A stretch of 64,000 bases of DNA from an uncultured Eubacterium sp. (GCA_947089855.1 CAMUML010000009.1:1-64000), one strand, 5' to 3'; positions 50,775 through 59,731 are shown, counted from the first letter of the stretch. The notes: generated by a model not told the origin, from the sequence alone. Made by a program: numbers and translations.

Positions 50775-50860
50775 TTATACTGCAAACCGCCAGAATGTAC
50801 AGTAATACAACTAAGAAAGTGCCTGGCTGGCGGTATACAGTCAAGTTATACTGTAAATTT
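50775..50860. repeat. dispersed hairpin element, copy B
   Basis: CCGCCAG (50787-50793) pairs with CTGGCGG (50827-50833). TTATACTGCAAA (50775-50786) and TTATACTGTAAA (50846-50857) flank it as a direct repeat with one change. GAAAGTGCCTGGCTGGCGG is shared exactly with copy A at 46858-46950. It lies just upstream of the hydratase start. Confidence 0.7.
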
Positions 50861-50882
50861 AACTGGTATGCAGTATATCATA

Positions 50883-52121
50883 TCAAAATGACCGTTTCTT
50901 ACCCATTAATTTATCTAAAAGAGAAAATTTTTCATGGCGCTTTTCTTCTTTTTCTTCAAAATCATCATCTTTCCATTTAAAATAATCGTTATCAAGCTTT
51001 GTGTTTAACAGTTCCATCATCGCTGCCCTGTCTTCTAATGTGGTACCAAGGTGTGGCTGTATGATTTCTTCTTCTGTATCCTGATCTTCATCCATATCGT
51101 CCTGGCCCTGCGGGCTTGCCTGTCCATTTTTTGCACCGGCCTGGACTTCTTCGTCTGGCTCTGTACCGCCCTCCTTGATACTGCCTTTCGCCTTATCTTC
51201 GCTTTTATCTTTTTCTTTATCCTGAACTTTTTCTTTGTCCTGATCTTTTTCTTTGTCCGGTTCCTTGTCTATATCTTTGCCGTTATTTTTTCCTTTATTT
51301 TTATCCTTGGCTTTTCCTTTCCTGATACCATTATCCTTTTTATCCTCTTTGCCTTTGTTTTTATCTTGCCCAGCATCTTCTTTTTCTTGTACCGCTTCCC
51401 CAGCTTTCTTTAAAGATGATTCAATAACCCCCTCGTCTTCCAAAGGAGTCATGACTTCCCCTTCTTCATTGCGTTCGATCACGCCCTCTTCTTTGGATTT
51501 ATCCTCATCCTTTTCTAATGGTATCCCAGCTTTGCGGAAATATTCCTCATTGATACGGATCTCTGGTTTTACTTTCAAAAGGGAACCGACCGTTTTTTCT
51601 TTTAGTTTTATCCCTTTTTTCTCTGCCCGCTCCCGTTCAATCTCATGGTTGCGTTCTTCAATTAAGCGCAGGTATTTTTCCGTATCCGCTAAAAGCTGTA
51701 ATTGGCTCTTTAGCTCCAGATGGTTTTCCCTAATCGTATCCTGCTGCCGCTTCATATTCTCCTGAAAATCCTGGTACAGCCTGCCAATTGTAGTATCGGC
51801 ATCCTGGACAATCAAATTGAGGTGGTTTAAAGCCTCTTCCGTATACAAGACCGATGCCGCATAAATATCTTCCGCCTGGCGGCTGGCGTCCCATATGATC
51901 TTGTCCCCTTCTTTCTTCTTCTCACGCAGCGCACGGTCCCTGCTCTGCTGTGTCAGCTCATATTCATCCATAATTTCATAAACGCTGGCATTCAGACGGT
52001 CCATCAGGTTAAATATGTCGGTTTTGCTGACAATGATGCGGTCTGCGTCATATGTCTCGCTCTTGGAAATCATAACGTGTATATCCCTTAACACATGTTC
52101 GAGCTTATCCTGTGAACTCAT
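50883..52121 (-). CDS. highly charged coiled-coil protein
   Basis: A 412-residue cytosolic protein without recognised domain. The N-terminal half (about 1-190) is a long helical coiled coil (MDRLNASVYEIMDEYELTQQ, then IIWDASRQAEDIYAASVLYT, then QLLADTEKYLRLIEERNHEI). The middle (about 190-345) is extremely charged and repetitive, with runs of KDKNKG, DKEKD and EDKA. The C-terminus (about 365-412) is again helical (LEDRAAMMELLNTKLDNDYF). It resembles DivIVA- or ATPase-associated scaffolds only in a general way. It is 136 bp upstream of the hydratase and 51 bp downstream of the PurM-like gene. I see no enzymatic motif. Confidence 0.75.
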   Translation of the reverse strand: MSSQDKLEHVLRDIHVMISKSETYDADRIIVSKTDIFNLMDRLNASVYEIMDEYELTQQSRDRALREKKKEGDKIIWDASRQAEDIYAASVLYTEEALNHLNLIVQDADTTIGRLYQDFQENMKRQQDTIRENHLELKSQLQLLADTEKYLRLIEERNHEIERERAEKKGIKLKEKTVGSLLKVKPEIRINEEYFRKAGIPLEKDEDKSKEEGVIERNEEGEVMTPLEDEGVIESSLKKAGEAVQEKEDAGQDKNKGKEDKKDNGIRKGKAKDKNKGKNNGKDIDKEPDKEKDQDKEKVQDKEKDKSEDKAKGSIKEGGTEPDEEVQAGAKNGQASPQGQDDMDEDQDTEEEIIQPHLGTTLEDRAAMMELLNTKLDNDYFKWKDDDFEEKEEKRHEKFSLLDKLMGKKRSF

Positions 52122-52172
52122 TTATTTTCCTTTCTTCTACTTATCGCCGGCACAAACCTAGCCGTTTATTTC

Positions 52173-53114
52173 TTACTCCAAATACCGGATGCGTTCCTGT
52201 TCCGTCTCTACCAGGCCCAGAAAAATCGGGCTTTCCCCTATTTCTTCCAGGCATTCTGCAGCCCGTTCTGAATTTTCTTCTGACACAACCAATAGCATTC
52301 CTATCCCCATATTAAATGTCTGCCGCATCTGCTGCATATCAATATTTCCATCTTTATGAAGCATCTGATACAAAGGAGGGATAGAATCCATCCTGCGCTT
52401 TACAACCGCGCCGTTTTTTTCCTGTAACAGCAGGCGAAGCGCGCGGTCAATTCCGCCGTGTGCTACCTGTACGCAGGATTTTACCTCAATATCCGATTCC
52501 AGCAAATGTTCCATTCCTGTCCGGTACATCCTTGTTGGACGCAAAAGCTCGTCCCCCAAGGTACCGCCCAATGTGTCATAATAGACTTCCATTGTCCCTT
52601 TTGACAAAAACAACTGCTTTCTTGCCAATACATATCCGTTATTATGTAGGCCATCCGAAGCCAGGCCAATGATCACATCCCCATCCTGCAGCCGCACCCT
52701 GCCGATTTTTTTTGCACGGTCTACAATCCCTACAATAAAACCCGCCAATTCATACTGGTCAAACGCATACTTATCCGGTAATTCTGTAATTTCACTCCCG
52801 GCAAATTGGATACCGGCTTCTTTGCATCCCAATGCAATGCCATCTTCTAAAATCCTTACCTTATCAGCCCTTGGCCTTACACATGAAATATTCGCATAAA
52901 AGAACAACGGTTCCGCGCCTAAGGCTGCCATATCGTTTACACAGGCAGCCACGCAGTCATACCCTATTTTATCCATTTTGTCCATTTCCGATGCAATATA
53001 CAGCTTTCCGCTTAAGCCATTTGTCTTTGAAACCAGCGTCGGCTGGCTCATTGTACGGAAACGGTCCAGTAAAATTTCATTATGTAGTTTTGCTAAACCA
53101 AATTTTTCCCTCAA
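52173..53114 (-). CDS. diverged PurM (AIR synthase) paralogue
   Basis: A 313-residue protein whose strand and helix order follows PurM, the ATP-dependent cyclase of purine synthesis. Recognisable pieces are IASEMDKMDKIGYDCVAACV and NDMAALGAEPLFFY (about 40-75), DGDVIIGLASDGLHNNGYVL (about 141-160), LLRPTRMY (about 190) and TFNMGIGMLLVVSEEN (about 262-277). The ATP and substrate loops differ from PurM: SKTNGLSGK at 29-37 where PurM has SGTDGVGTK, and VQVAHGGIDR (about 215) where PurM has HITGGG. Activity as a cyclase is thus doubtful. The start is TTG 53114; an in-frame stop lies upstream and no ATG fits. The product may use another substrate of the PurM/SelD/HypE fold. Confidence 0.8.
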   Translation of the reverse strand: MREKFGLAKLHNEILLDRFRTMSQPTLVSKTNGLSGKLYIASEMDKMDKIGYDCVAACVNDMAALGAEPLFFYANISCVRPRADKVRILEDGIALGCKEAGIQFAGSEITELPDKYAFDQYELAGFIVGIVDRAKKIGRVRLQDGDVIIGLASDGLHNNGYVLARKQLFLSKGTMEVYYDTLGGTLGDELLRPTRMYRTGMEHLLESDIEVKSCVQVAHGGIDRALRLLLQEKNGAVVKRRMDSIPPLYQMLHKDGNIDMQQMRQTFNMGIGMLLVVSEENSERAAECLEEIGESPIFLGLVETEQERIRYLE

Positions 53115-53142
53115 ATTCCCTGCCCTGCCTTTTTAATAATCT

Positions 53143-53176
53143 TGTAACCGTTCTGATAATGCATTGAACGGTTACA
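53143..53176. repeat. 11-bp inverted repeat upstream of the PurM-like gene
   Basis: TGTAACCGTTC (53143-53153) and GAACGGTTACA (53166-53176) are exact inverted copies around 12 bp, 29 bp upstream of the TTG start. Without a T-run it looks more like an operator. Confidence 0.5.
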
Positions 53177-53317
53177 TAATCTATTTCCATCAAATGAAGT
53201 AATCCCCCGTACCTTATTGACAACAATAGGCAGATAATTTTTTACAAAATATAAATGCATGTCAATTTATCTTTCCAGACCAGATTTATGGAACCGTCAA
53301 CTGATTTGCACACACAG

Positions 53318-54442
53318 TTAAACTTCAATCAGCTCATACTGGTCCGAACCAAGCCCAATCTTTACTGCATGTTCAATACAGGATTTCCACTCGGTATCTG
53401 GATGTGTCATATGAAAATGGTCATGTCCTTCGCCGTGCTGGCTGTCCTGCTTGATATGGTCACTTAGGATGCTCCCTTCGATGGCCGGCATTTTATTGAC
53501 AGCATCTGCACAAGCTACATCCAACGCAACCGGGTCAAAGGAAGCAAACATCCCTACATCCGGTATAATCGGAATATCGTTTTCTGCATGGCAGTCACAA
53601 TTTGGCGATACATCACAGATCAAAGAAATATGGAAATTTGGACGCCCTTTGCATACCGCAAGGCTGTATTCCGCCATTTTGCAGTTCAACCGTTTTACCG
53701 AAGAACTGTTTTGCGCTTGAATGACATCCTTTGGACAGACTGCCAAACACCTGCCACAGCCAACACACTTATCATGGTCAATATGTACCTTTTTATTTTC
53801 CATAACCGGTGCCCCATGTGCACAGATACGCTGGCAGCTGCCGCAGCCGATGCAATGTTCTTCGTCTACCACCTGTGGTTTGCCGTCATTATGCATTTCC
53901 ATTTTCCCAGCCCTAGAACCGCTGCCCATGCCGATATTTTTCAATGCGCCGCCAAACCCTGCCATTTCATGGCCTTTAAAATGTGTCAGCGTCAAAAAAA
54001 CGTCTGCATCCATAATTGCAGATCCGATTTTTGCTTCCTTCACATATTCTCCATCCACCGGCACGATCGTTTCGTCCGTGCCTTTTAGCCCGTCGCCGAT
54101 CAATACATGGCAACCGGTAGCATACGGGGTAAACCCATTTAAATAAGCAGTCTCGATATGGTCAAGCGCATTTTTTCTGCTTCCTACATACAAGGTATTG
54201 CAGTCTGTTAAAAACGGCTTCCCGCCGCACTCTTTTACCAGGTCAGCGATTACTTTGGCATAATTCGGCCTCAAAAAAGCCAGGTTGCCATATTCGCCAA
54301 AATGGATCTTAATAGCTGTATATTTATTGGTAAAATCAATGCCTTTGATCCCTGCTTTGACTACAAGCCGACGCAGCTTCTGAAGCAGGTTTTCGCTTAG
54401 GCTTGTCTTAAAAGAAGTATAGTACACTTTTGATTTTTGCAT
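53318..54442 (-). CDS. DUF362 protein with two 4Fe-4S motifs
   Basis: A 374-residue cytosolic protein. The N-terminal DUF362 domain (about 1-195) holds IKIHFGEYGNLAFLRPNYAK and VFLTLTHFKGHEMAGFGGAL. A two-cluster ferredoxin insert follows: CIGCGSCQRICAHGAP (about 197-212) and CVGCGRCLAVCPKD (about 226-239). A C-terminal region has DVSPNCDCHAENDIPIIPDV, with further cysteines, and the His-rich tail HGEGHDHFHMTHPD. DUF362 proteins are thought to be iron-sulfur redox or assembly proteins; the exact reaction is unknown. GGAGGAGATGAACA precedes the ATG. It lies upstream of the PurM-like gene in the same direction but with a 203-bp gap. Confidence 0.92.
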   Translation of the reverse strand: MQKSKVYYTSFKTSLSENLLQKLRRLVVKAGIKGIDFTNKYTAIKIHFGEYGNLAFLRPNYAKVIADLVKECGGKPFLTDCNTLYVGSRKNALDHIETAYLNGFTPYATGCHVLIGDGLKGTDETIVPVDGEYVKEAKIGSAIMDADVFLTLTHFKGHEMAGFGGALKNIGMGSGSRAGKMEMHNDGKPQVVDEEHCIGCGSCQRICAHGAPVMENKKVHIDHDKCVGCGRCLAVCPKDVIQAQNSSSVKRLNCKMAEYSLAVCKGRPNFHISLICDVSPNCDCHAENDIPIIPDVGMFASFDPVALDVACADAVNKMPAIEGSILSDHIKQDSQHGEGHDHFHMTHPDTEWKSCIEHAVKIGLGSDQYELIEV

Positions 54443-54542
54443 TGTTCATCTCCTCCATCATTTACATGAAACTTCTGCCTGCCATACGGCAGGCTTGCAA
54501 ATTTGCCTGCTAAATGGAAATATCATCCGCTTATAACGATTT

Positions 54543-54570
54543 ATTCTAACATATTTTTATTCTTTGCAAA
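54543..54570 (-). promoter_or_regulatory. promoter of the DUF362 gene
   Basis: On the minus strand TTTGCA (54570-54565) and TAGAAT (54548-54543) are 16 bp apart, about 100 bp from the start codon. The rest of the 54443-54723 gap shows nothing else. Confidence 0.5.
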
Positions 54571-54723
54571 ACCTATTTATCTGAGAAATATTATAAATCT
54601 TTTGTAAATTTGGGTTTTTCGGCAGGATTCGATGCATGTAATGCAAAATACAGCCAGACAGAAGAAACGAATGGCCTGTATGCGGCCGCAATTAACTATG
54701 TAACACGTAATTAACAAATAAAA

Positions 54724-54750
54724 CGCGGCACAGGAATTGCCTGTGCCGCG
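54724..54750 (-). terminator. terminator of the Ig-like exoprotein gene
   Basis: CGCGGCACAGG (54724-54734) and CCTGTGCCGCG (54740-54750) form a perfect 11-bp stem with a 5-nt loop. On the minus strand TTTTATTTG follows. It is 35 bp past the stop. Confidence 0.92.
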
Positions 54751-54785
54751 TTGCTACCGCTATAAAGAAAATAATAATCTGTTAT

Positions 54786-56309
54786 TTACTGCGCTGCAGA
54801 TAAATTGTGGTCGCCTTTTTCTAAATCGCCCACGGAAAATTTAAATGTTTTTGTTTCCACACTGCTTACGTCCGAACCGTTCTTTGCCCTGAACTGGACG
54901 CTAAATTCAGCGGTGGAACTGCTGCTCAAATTCGAGATAGTTTTTGTAAGCGTAACTGTACCGCTTGCTGTTTTCCAGGTATCGCCATCTTTGTATTCAA
55001 CAGTGCCTTTTTCGCACGATGCTTTCGATACATCAACGGTAGCCGTTACAACTGCTGATTTTACAGCAGCCCCTGACGAAACGCTGGAACCGCTTGTTAC
55101 GGATACCGTTGCTTTTGCGGTAGCCGTTACTGCGCTTACATTTGGCGCTTTTATTGCCGACGGTGTCGTTGTACCAGTGGATGGCTTATTATTTGTTGTA
55201 TTTCCTCCTGTACTGCCGCCCGGAGTTGTTCCGGCCGTAAGAATATCGGAAGATTTGCCAGCATCTACGGTTGTCTTTGTGCCGTCTGCTTTTGTAACGT
55301 CCATCTTGGATGTAGTATTATTTACAACCGTTGCTTTTACATTATGTGTTTTTACATTTACGGTACTTCCTTCTGCACCTTTCGCAAAAGTAAGCGTAAC
55401 TGCTGCATTTACTGTAACATCCAGTTTTACAGAAGAAGTTAATTTTGTATCGCCTGCTGCTTGCGCGATAGTTACCGGAATCGCTGCTTCCGGCGTACCT
55501 GAAATATCAACGGTTGCTTTTGCGCTGATAGTAAACAGCGTTACTTTTCCGTTTACTTCCAGTTTTACTACACCATTAGCCTTAGCAGCATCGATCGATT
55601 TTACCGTAAACCCTTTGCCTACTACTAACCGAACATTGTCAGCCAGTAATTTCATAGCATTGCCGTTTGCATTTTCAAACCATGTATCGCCTTTAATTGC
55701 CTGGATCTCAATAGACTTAAATACACCTGCGTTTGTAACGTCTGATAAAGGAGCATTTACGACTAAGTCTACATTAGAATACGTCCCAGCTGGAATTTCA
55801 AATTTTTCAGCCGTTGTAGCGTTAATAGTAATTTTCGTCAAATCTTTGTTTGCCAATGCGGCCGTTAACCCATTCTGGTCTTGCACCGTTGCCGATGTTT
55901 CAACGGAAGGCCCGGTTGGATTGTCTGGCTGCTGTGCTGCTGGAACATTTACTCTACATTTTACTGTTTTTGTGTTCTTTGTTTTCCTTGCTGTTGTTTT
56001 CAATTTTGCGGAAACGGTTGCCCGTCCTGCCGAAACAGCAGTAATCTTAAAATCTTTTGTAGTCTTGTTCGATACTTTTGCAATGCTTGTGTCGTTTGAA
56101 GAAATACTTTGAATCTTCCAATTAATGGAATTGTTCTTCAAAGTCATTGTTGTGCTTTTGCCTACTTGTAAAGTCTTGAACTTCGTCCGAAGGTTCACAT
56201 AGGCTTTCGCAGCAGATGCAGTTACTGGTTTCCTTGTTGGTACAAACGAACAAGCCATAGCGATAGACAGAGAAACTGCAAGTGCTTTTTTAATGAGACC
56301 TTTCTTCAT
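54786..56309 (-). CDS. secreted Ig-like / repeat surface protein
   Basis: A 507-residue exported protein from ATG 56309. The start is set by AGGAGG, with 6 bp to the third of three ATGs in a row; the two earlier ATGs and the ATG at 56336 are less likely. Residues 1-32 (KKALAVSLSIAMACSFVPTR) are a signal peptide. A BIG2-like domain runs from about 40 to 120 (VGKSTTMTLKNNSINWKIQS, then ITAVSAGRATVSAKLKTTAR). A long Ala/Thr/Val-rich, strand-rich region follows (about 125-345). A Gly/Thr/Asn/Pro spacer (about 350-385) leads to a C-terminal Ig-like module (about 385-495). No LPxTG or anchor is seen, so it is probably loosely wall-bound or released. Ligand unknown. Confidence 0.85.
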   Translation of the reverse strand: MKKGLIKKALAVSLSIAMACSFVPTRKPVTASAAKAYVNLRTKFKTLQVGKSTTMTLKNNSINWKIQSISSNDTSIAKVSNKTTKDFKITAVSAGRATVSAKLKTTARKTKNTKTVKCRVNVPAAQQPDNPTGPSVETSATVQDQNGLTAALANKDLTKITINATTAEKFEIPAGTYSNVDLVVNAPLSDVTNAGVFKSIEIQAIKGDTWFENANGNAMKLLADNVRLVVGKGFTVKSIDAAKANGVVKLEVNGKVTLFTISAKATVDISGTPEAAIPVTIAQAAGDTKLTSSVKLDVTVNAAVTLTFAKGAEGSTVNVKTHNVKATVVNNTTSKMDVTKADGTKTTVDAGKSSDILTAGTTPGGSTGGNTTNNKPSTGTTTPSAIKAPNVSAVTATAKATVSVTSGSSVSSGAAVKSAVVTATVDVSKASCEKGTVEYKDGDTWKTASGTVTLTKTISNLSSSSTAEFSVQFRAKNGSDVSSVETKTFKFSVGDLEKGDHNLSAAQ

Positions 56310-56365
56310 CATCATCCTCCTCATTTTTTTACCCATTTTGGGCAGTATTTTATCGTTGCTCTGTC

Positions 56366-56394
56366 ATTATACTCCTTTAAAAAAAAGAAAACAA
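56366..56394 (-). promoter_or_regulatory. promoter of the Ig-like exoprotein gene
   Basis: On the minus strand TTGTTT (56394-56389) and TATAAT (56371-56366) are 17 bp apart. The mRNA start would lie about 50 bp before the ATG. Confidence 0.6.
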
Positions 56395-56468
56395 GGTATT
56401 TTTGAATTTAATACAAAATTATTTCAAATTTATATTATAGTTCAGATAATTTACTGGACAACTACAAA

Positions 56469-58052
56469 TTATTTTTGGTTTGCAGGTTCGATATTGATCG
56501 TCTTTCCTTTAATCTTTGTCTTGGACATCGCTTTTAATACTTCTTTTCCATACTCACGCGGAACTTCTACAAATGTATATTTATCATACATATCGATCGC
56601 GCCTACAAGGTCGCCCGAAATACCCGATTCGCCTGCAATTGCCCCAAGGATGTCGCCAGGGCGTACCCTTTGGTTTTTACCGATATTAATAAATAGCCGG
56701 ACCATACCTTCTTCCGCACCGGTATCGCCAAAATCAAAAATATCGTCGTTGGTACGGCCAGTTTCTTCGTATCCATAAAGTGCCTGCCTTAAAAATGCAG
56801 CGGCTATATCCATTGCGGTATAATCTGCTTCGTTAATCTTTCCTTCGATTAAATCAATCATACGTGACAGGTCATTATCTTCCATCACATGCTCCAGCTG
56901 TTCCATGATCTTTTCTGTCTTGATCACAGTCACATCATCCATCGACGGAAGCTTGCGCGCCAGGATCTTTGTCTTGCAGTAACGTTCAATTTCTTTCAGT
57001 TTATAGACTTCTTTTCCTTTTACAAACGTAAATGCCATACCAGTCTTGCCTGCACGCCCTGTCCTGCCGATGCGGTGTACGTAATATTCGTCGTCCTGCG
57101 GCAAATCGTAGTTAAACACGACCTCCACATCATCGACGTCAATCCCCCTTGCAGCTACATCGGTCGCGATAAGGATTTCGGTTTTTCCGTTACGGAAGTT
57201 TTTCATTACACGGTCACGCTGTGCCTGCTTCATATCCCCATGAAGGCCCTCGGCAAAATATCCGCGGTCGGACAATTCCTTGGTCAGTTCATCGACGCAG
57301 CGTTTTGTATTACAAAATATTAACGAAAGCTTCGGGTTATAATAATCCAAAAGGCGGGTCAGCATGTCCACTTTGTCACGCCGTTTTGCATCGTAATAAT
57401 ACTGTTCGATGCTTGGAACCGTCAGCTCTTTTTTTACAATCTTAATCGTTACTGCATCATGCTGGTATTTTCTGGTAATATCCAAAATTGGTTTTGGCAT
57501 AGTTGCGGAAAACAGGACCGTCTGATGTTCTTGCGGTATGTATTCCAGGATCGTTTCAATATCTTCCCGAAAACCCATATCCAGCATTTCATCTGCTTCA
57601 TCCAGCACAATCGTATCCACATTTTCAAAGCGGATAGTTTTCCTGCGCAAATGGTCCATTACACGTCCAGGCGTCCCTACAATGATCTGGCATCCGCCTT
57701 TTAGGGAACGGATCTGTTTTGTGATTTCCTGTCCGCCATATACTGGCAGCACTTTTATGCCATGCAGGTGCTTGCTTAGTTTGCGCATTTCATCTGCTAC
57801 CTGGATAGCCAGCTCCCTGGTTGGGGATAAAATAACCGTCTGTGTCTTTTTGCAGGACGGATCTACTTTCTGCAATACTGGAATGCCAAATGCGGCGGTT
57901 TTCCCAGTCCCTGTCTGTGCCTGCCCGATAATATCCTTGCCTTCCATCATAGCAGGGATTGCTTTTGCCTGTATCGGGGTTGCTTCTTCAAAGCCCATTT
58001 CCTTTATCCCGCGCATAATCGCAGGTATTAACTCTAATTCATCGAATTTCAT
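56469..58052 (-). CDS. DEAD-box RNA helicase with DbpA-like C-terminus
   Basis: A 527-residue ATP-dependent RNA helicase from ATG 58052 (GAAGGAG upstream; MKFDELELIPAIM). Motifs in order: Q motif near 24-29, AQTGTGKTAAFG (45-56), PTREL (77-81), TPGR (127-130), DEAD (151-154), SAT (182-184), and HRIGRTGRAG (326-335) with ARGIDV before it. The C-terminal 75 residues (MVRLFINIGKNQRVRPGD, then YTFVEVPREYGKEVLKAM) match the DbpA RNA-binding domain, which in Escherichia coli docks to 23S rRNA. A role in ribosome assembly or cold-stress mRNA unwinding is likely. Assignment to dbpA, cshA or deaD is not certain, so no symbol is given. Confidence 0.93.
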   Translation of the reverse strand: MKFDELELIPAIMRGIKEMGFEEATPIQAKAIPAMMEGKDIIGQAQTGTGKTAAFGIPVLQKVDPSCKKTQTVILSPTRELAIQVADEMRKLSKHLHGIKVLPVYGGQEITKQIRSLKGGCQIIVGTPGRVMDHLRRKTIRFENVDTIVLDEADEMLDMGFREDIETILEYIPQEHQTVLFSATMPKPILDITRKYQHDAVTIKIVKKELTVPSIEQYYYDAKRRDKVDMLTRLLDYYNPKLSLIFCNTKRCVDELTKELSDRGYFAEGLHGDMKQAQRDRVMKNFRNGKTEILIATDVAARGIDVDDVEVVFNYDLPQDDEYYVHRIGRTGRAGKTGMAFTFVKGKEVYKLKEIERYCKTKILARKLPSMDDVTVIKTEKIMEQLEHVMEDNDLSRMIDLIEGKINEADYTAMDIAAAFLRQALYGYEETGRTNDDIFDFGDTGAEEGMVRLFINIGKNQRVRPGDILGAIAGESGISGDLVGAIDMYDKYTFVEVPREYGKEVLKAMSKTKIKGKTINIEPANQK

Positions 58053-58116
58053 GTCTACTCCTTCTATACTATTAAGGCTGCAACGTTTTCCATCATAGCA
58101 AACCCGGTACAAAATG

Positions 58117-58443
58117 TCAAATACTGATATGATTTTCCAGCAAAATTTTTTCCAAGCACCCTTGTTCGATCAACTGCTGCTTCTGGCTGCGCCTTAGCTT
58201 TTTAATAGCAGCCTCCCGCTTCATCGCTTCCGATTTTGTATCCAATATTTCTAAGTACCGCAGTTTAACCGGCCTTCTGGCACGTGTGTATTTGGCGCCT
58301 TTTCCGTCATTGTGGTCTTTGAGCCGTTTTTCAATACAGTTTGTCCATCCAGTATACAGCCTTCCATCGCTGCATTCTACAATGTATGTATAATTTTTAT
58401 GATTATTTTTACTGCTATTTTTTTCTATCTCTTCCTGCTGCAT
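58117..58443 (-). CDS. GIY-YIG domain protein (UPF0213-like)
   Basis: A small GIY-YIG protein of 108 residues from ATG 58443. An upstream TTG (58524) in frame has no ribosome site. The motif order is NYTYIVECSDGRLYTGWTNC (residues about 16-35), where YIV and YTG are the GIY and YIG elements, then RLKDHNDGKGAKYTR with the usual Arg and His, and RRPVKLRYLEILDTKSEAMK with a Glu. These marks fit the YhbQ/UPF0213 family, which may be DNA-nicking. It is 64 bp upstream of the helicase gene, codirectional. Function in the cell is not known. Confidence 0.88.
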   Translation of the reverse strand: MQQEEIEKNSSKNNHKNYTYIVECSDGRLYTGWTNCIEKRLKDHNDGKGAKYTRARRPVKLRYLEILDTKSEAMKREAAIKKLRRSQKQQLIEQGCLEKILLENHISI

Positions 58444-58659
58444 GCTATTACCTACATTATGTAAGGGGCTTAAAACAAGCCCCTGTGCTTTTATATGCAA
58501 TCGGCCAATCTGCGCCACGCCCAAAACTGCCCGGCCGGGGCGCCAAGTACTCCATTCACATTGTCCCTTCGCCGGCTTTTTCTAAATGAAATTGTTTTTC
58601 GATAACAATTGGCCGTTACAAAATTAGTATATGCTGCATTTGGCATTTTGTGTACCTAT

Positions 58660-59640
58660 CTATTGCATATACTGCATCGGGTTGATCGGCTTGCCATCTT
58701 TTTGCAGTTCAAAGTACAGGTTGCTCCCTTCTACCGAATAATATTTCGTCGGTTCGGCAACATAGCCAATAGCATTCCCAGATTCTACCACGGCGCCTTC
58801 TTTATAGAGCACTTCTTTTAACTGGCCATATTTTGCAGTATACCCATCACCAAGGTCCATTGTTACTGTAACGCCTGTTTCCTCATTGGCCGATATATCC
58901 GTAATTTTCCCAGTAGCAGCAGCCTGCACGGGATCATTTACTTTTGCTGCAATGATTACCGCCGGATTATACTTATACTGTTCCAAAGTTGAAAAATAAA
59001 CCGTCTGGTCCATACTGTAGTTCATGATCACATCACCCTGCATCGGCCATGCCAGGTCTGACTCCGGTGAAAAATGCAGTGAAACTGATTTTGCCGGTTT
59101 TGCCTGTGTTGCGGTATCTTTTTTTTCTTTGGCCCCATTTTCCTGCATCTGCTGGCTGGACGGCTGGCTGCTGTTTGCATTTGAACTTTCCTTCTCCTGC
59201 GCTTCAGATGTGCCTGCATTTGCTGCGGCATTTGGCTTTGCGCCAGTTCCTGTGCTTTCTGTATCCGTATCCAATTCCACACCGTTTTCCTGCCCTGCGC
59301 CGGTACTGCTGCTGGAATCTACGCTGGATTCTTCACTCGACTTTGTACTGGAACTAGTATCGTCCTTATCGGAATTATTTTTGTTTTCCTGCTGGCTTTT
59401 TTCCGCTGGCTTAATAACCGAAGTAACGCTTTTTACGTCTTCCTCCCCTGTATCCGGCAGACGGCCGGTATCAAGGTCAGGAGCCTGTTCTTCCTTTGCA
59501 ATATCTGCCCCTTCATTCCTGCCAGTAATGCTGTTCGAAAAGTATATACCGGTCATAACAGCAACTGCGGCAAATAATACCAAGGAAGCAATTGCATACT
59601 GTTTTTGTTGGATAAATCTCCGAAGCCTGTTTCGTTTCAT
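58660..59640 (-). CDS. SpoIIQ-like LytM-domain protein, catalytic His lost
   Basis: A 326-residue protein with an N-terminal membrane segment (SLVLFAAVAVMTGIYFSN, about 19-36), a very Ser/Glu/Asp-rich linker (about 60-180), and a C-terminal LytM/M23 fold (about 195-326: LAWPMQGDVIMNYSMDQTVY, then DLGDGYTAKYGQLKEVLYKE, then NLYFELQKDGKPINPM). M23 peptidases have HxH-type motifs here; the sequence shows AKYGQL where the first His is expected and NLYFEL where HLHFE is usual. So zinc binding and cutting should be lost, as in Bacillus SpoIIQ. Position 91 bp after spoIID supports spoIIQ. It would link the forespore to SpoIIIAH across the septum, with the linker outside. Confidence 0.82.
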   Translation of the reverse strand: MKRNRLRRFIQQKQYAIASLVLFAAVAVMTGIYFSNSITGRNEGADIAKEEQAPDLDTGRLPDTGEEDVKSVTSVIKPAEKSQQENKNNSDKDDTSSSTKSSEESSVDSSSSTGAGQENGVELDTDTESTGTGAKPNAAANAGTSEAQEKESSNANSSQPSSQQMQENGAKEKKDTATQAKPAKSVSLHFSPESDLAWPMQGDVIMNYSMDQTVYFSTLEQYKYNPAVIIAAKVNDPVQAAATGKITDISANEETGVTVTMDLGDGYTAKYGQLKEVLYKEGAVVESGNAIGYVAEPTKYYSVEGSNLYFELQKDGKPINPMQYMQ

Positions 59641-59731
59641 CTCACACCATCCTCTTTCTATCGTTTAGGAATAGTGTTGCCCGAAATCTCCCAGCTATGC
59701 AAAATTCTCCATAAAAAATTTTCCAATTATA

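Noticed and set aside
53143-53176. Inverted repeat resembling a BirA operator (TGTAACC ... GGTTACA)
   Set aside because: The gap between half-sites is 20 bp rather than the usual 14-16, and the neighbouring genes have no biotin link.
54805-56112. 435-codon plus-strand frame opposite the Ig-like gene
   Set aside because: Antisense shadow of a Thr/Ala/Val-rich protein; the minus frame has the signal peptide, promoter and terminator.
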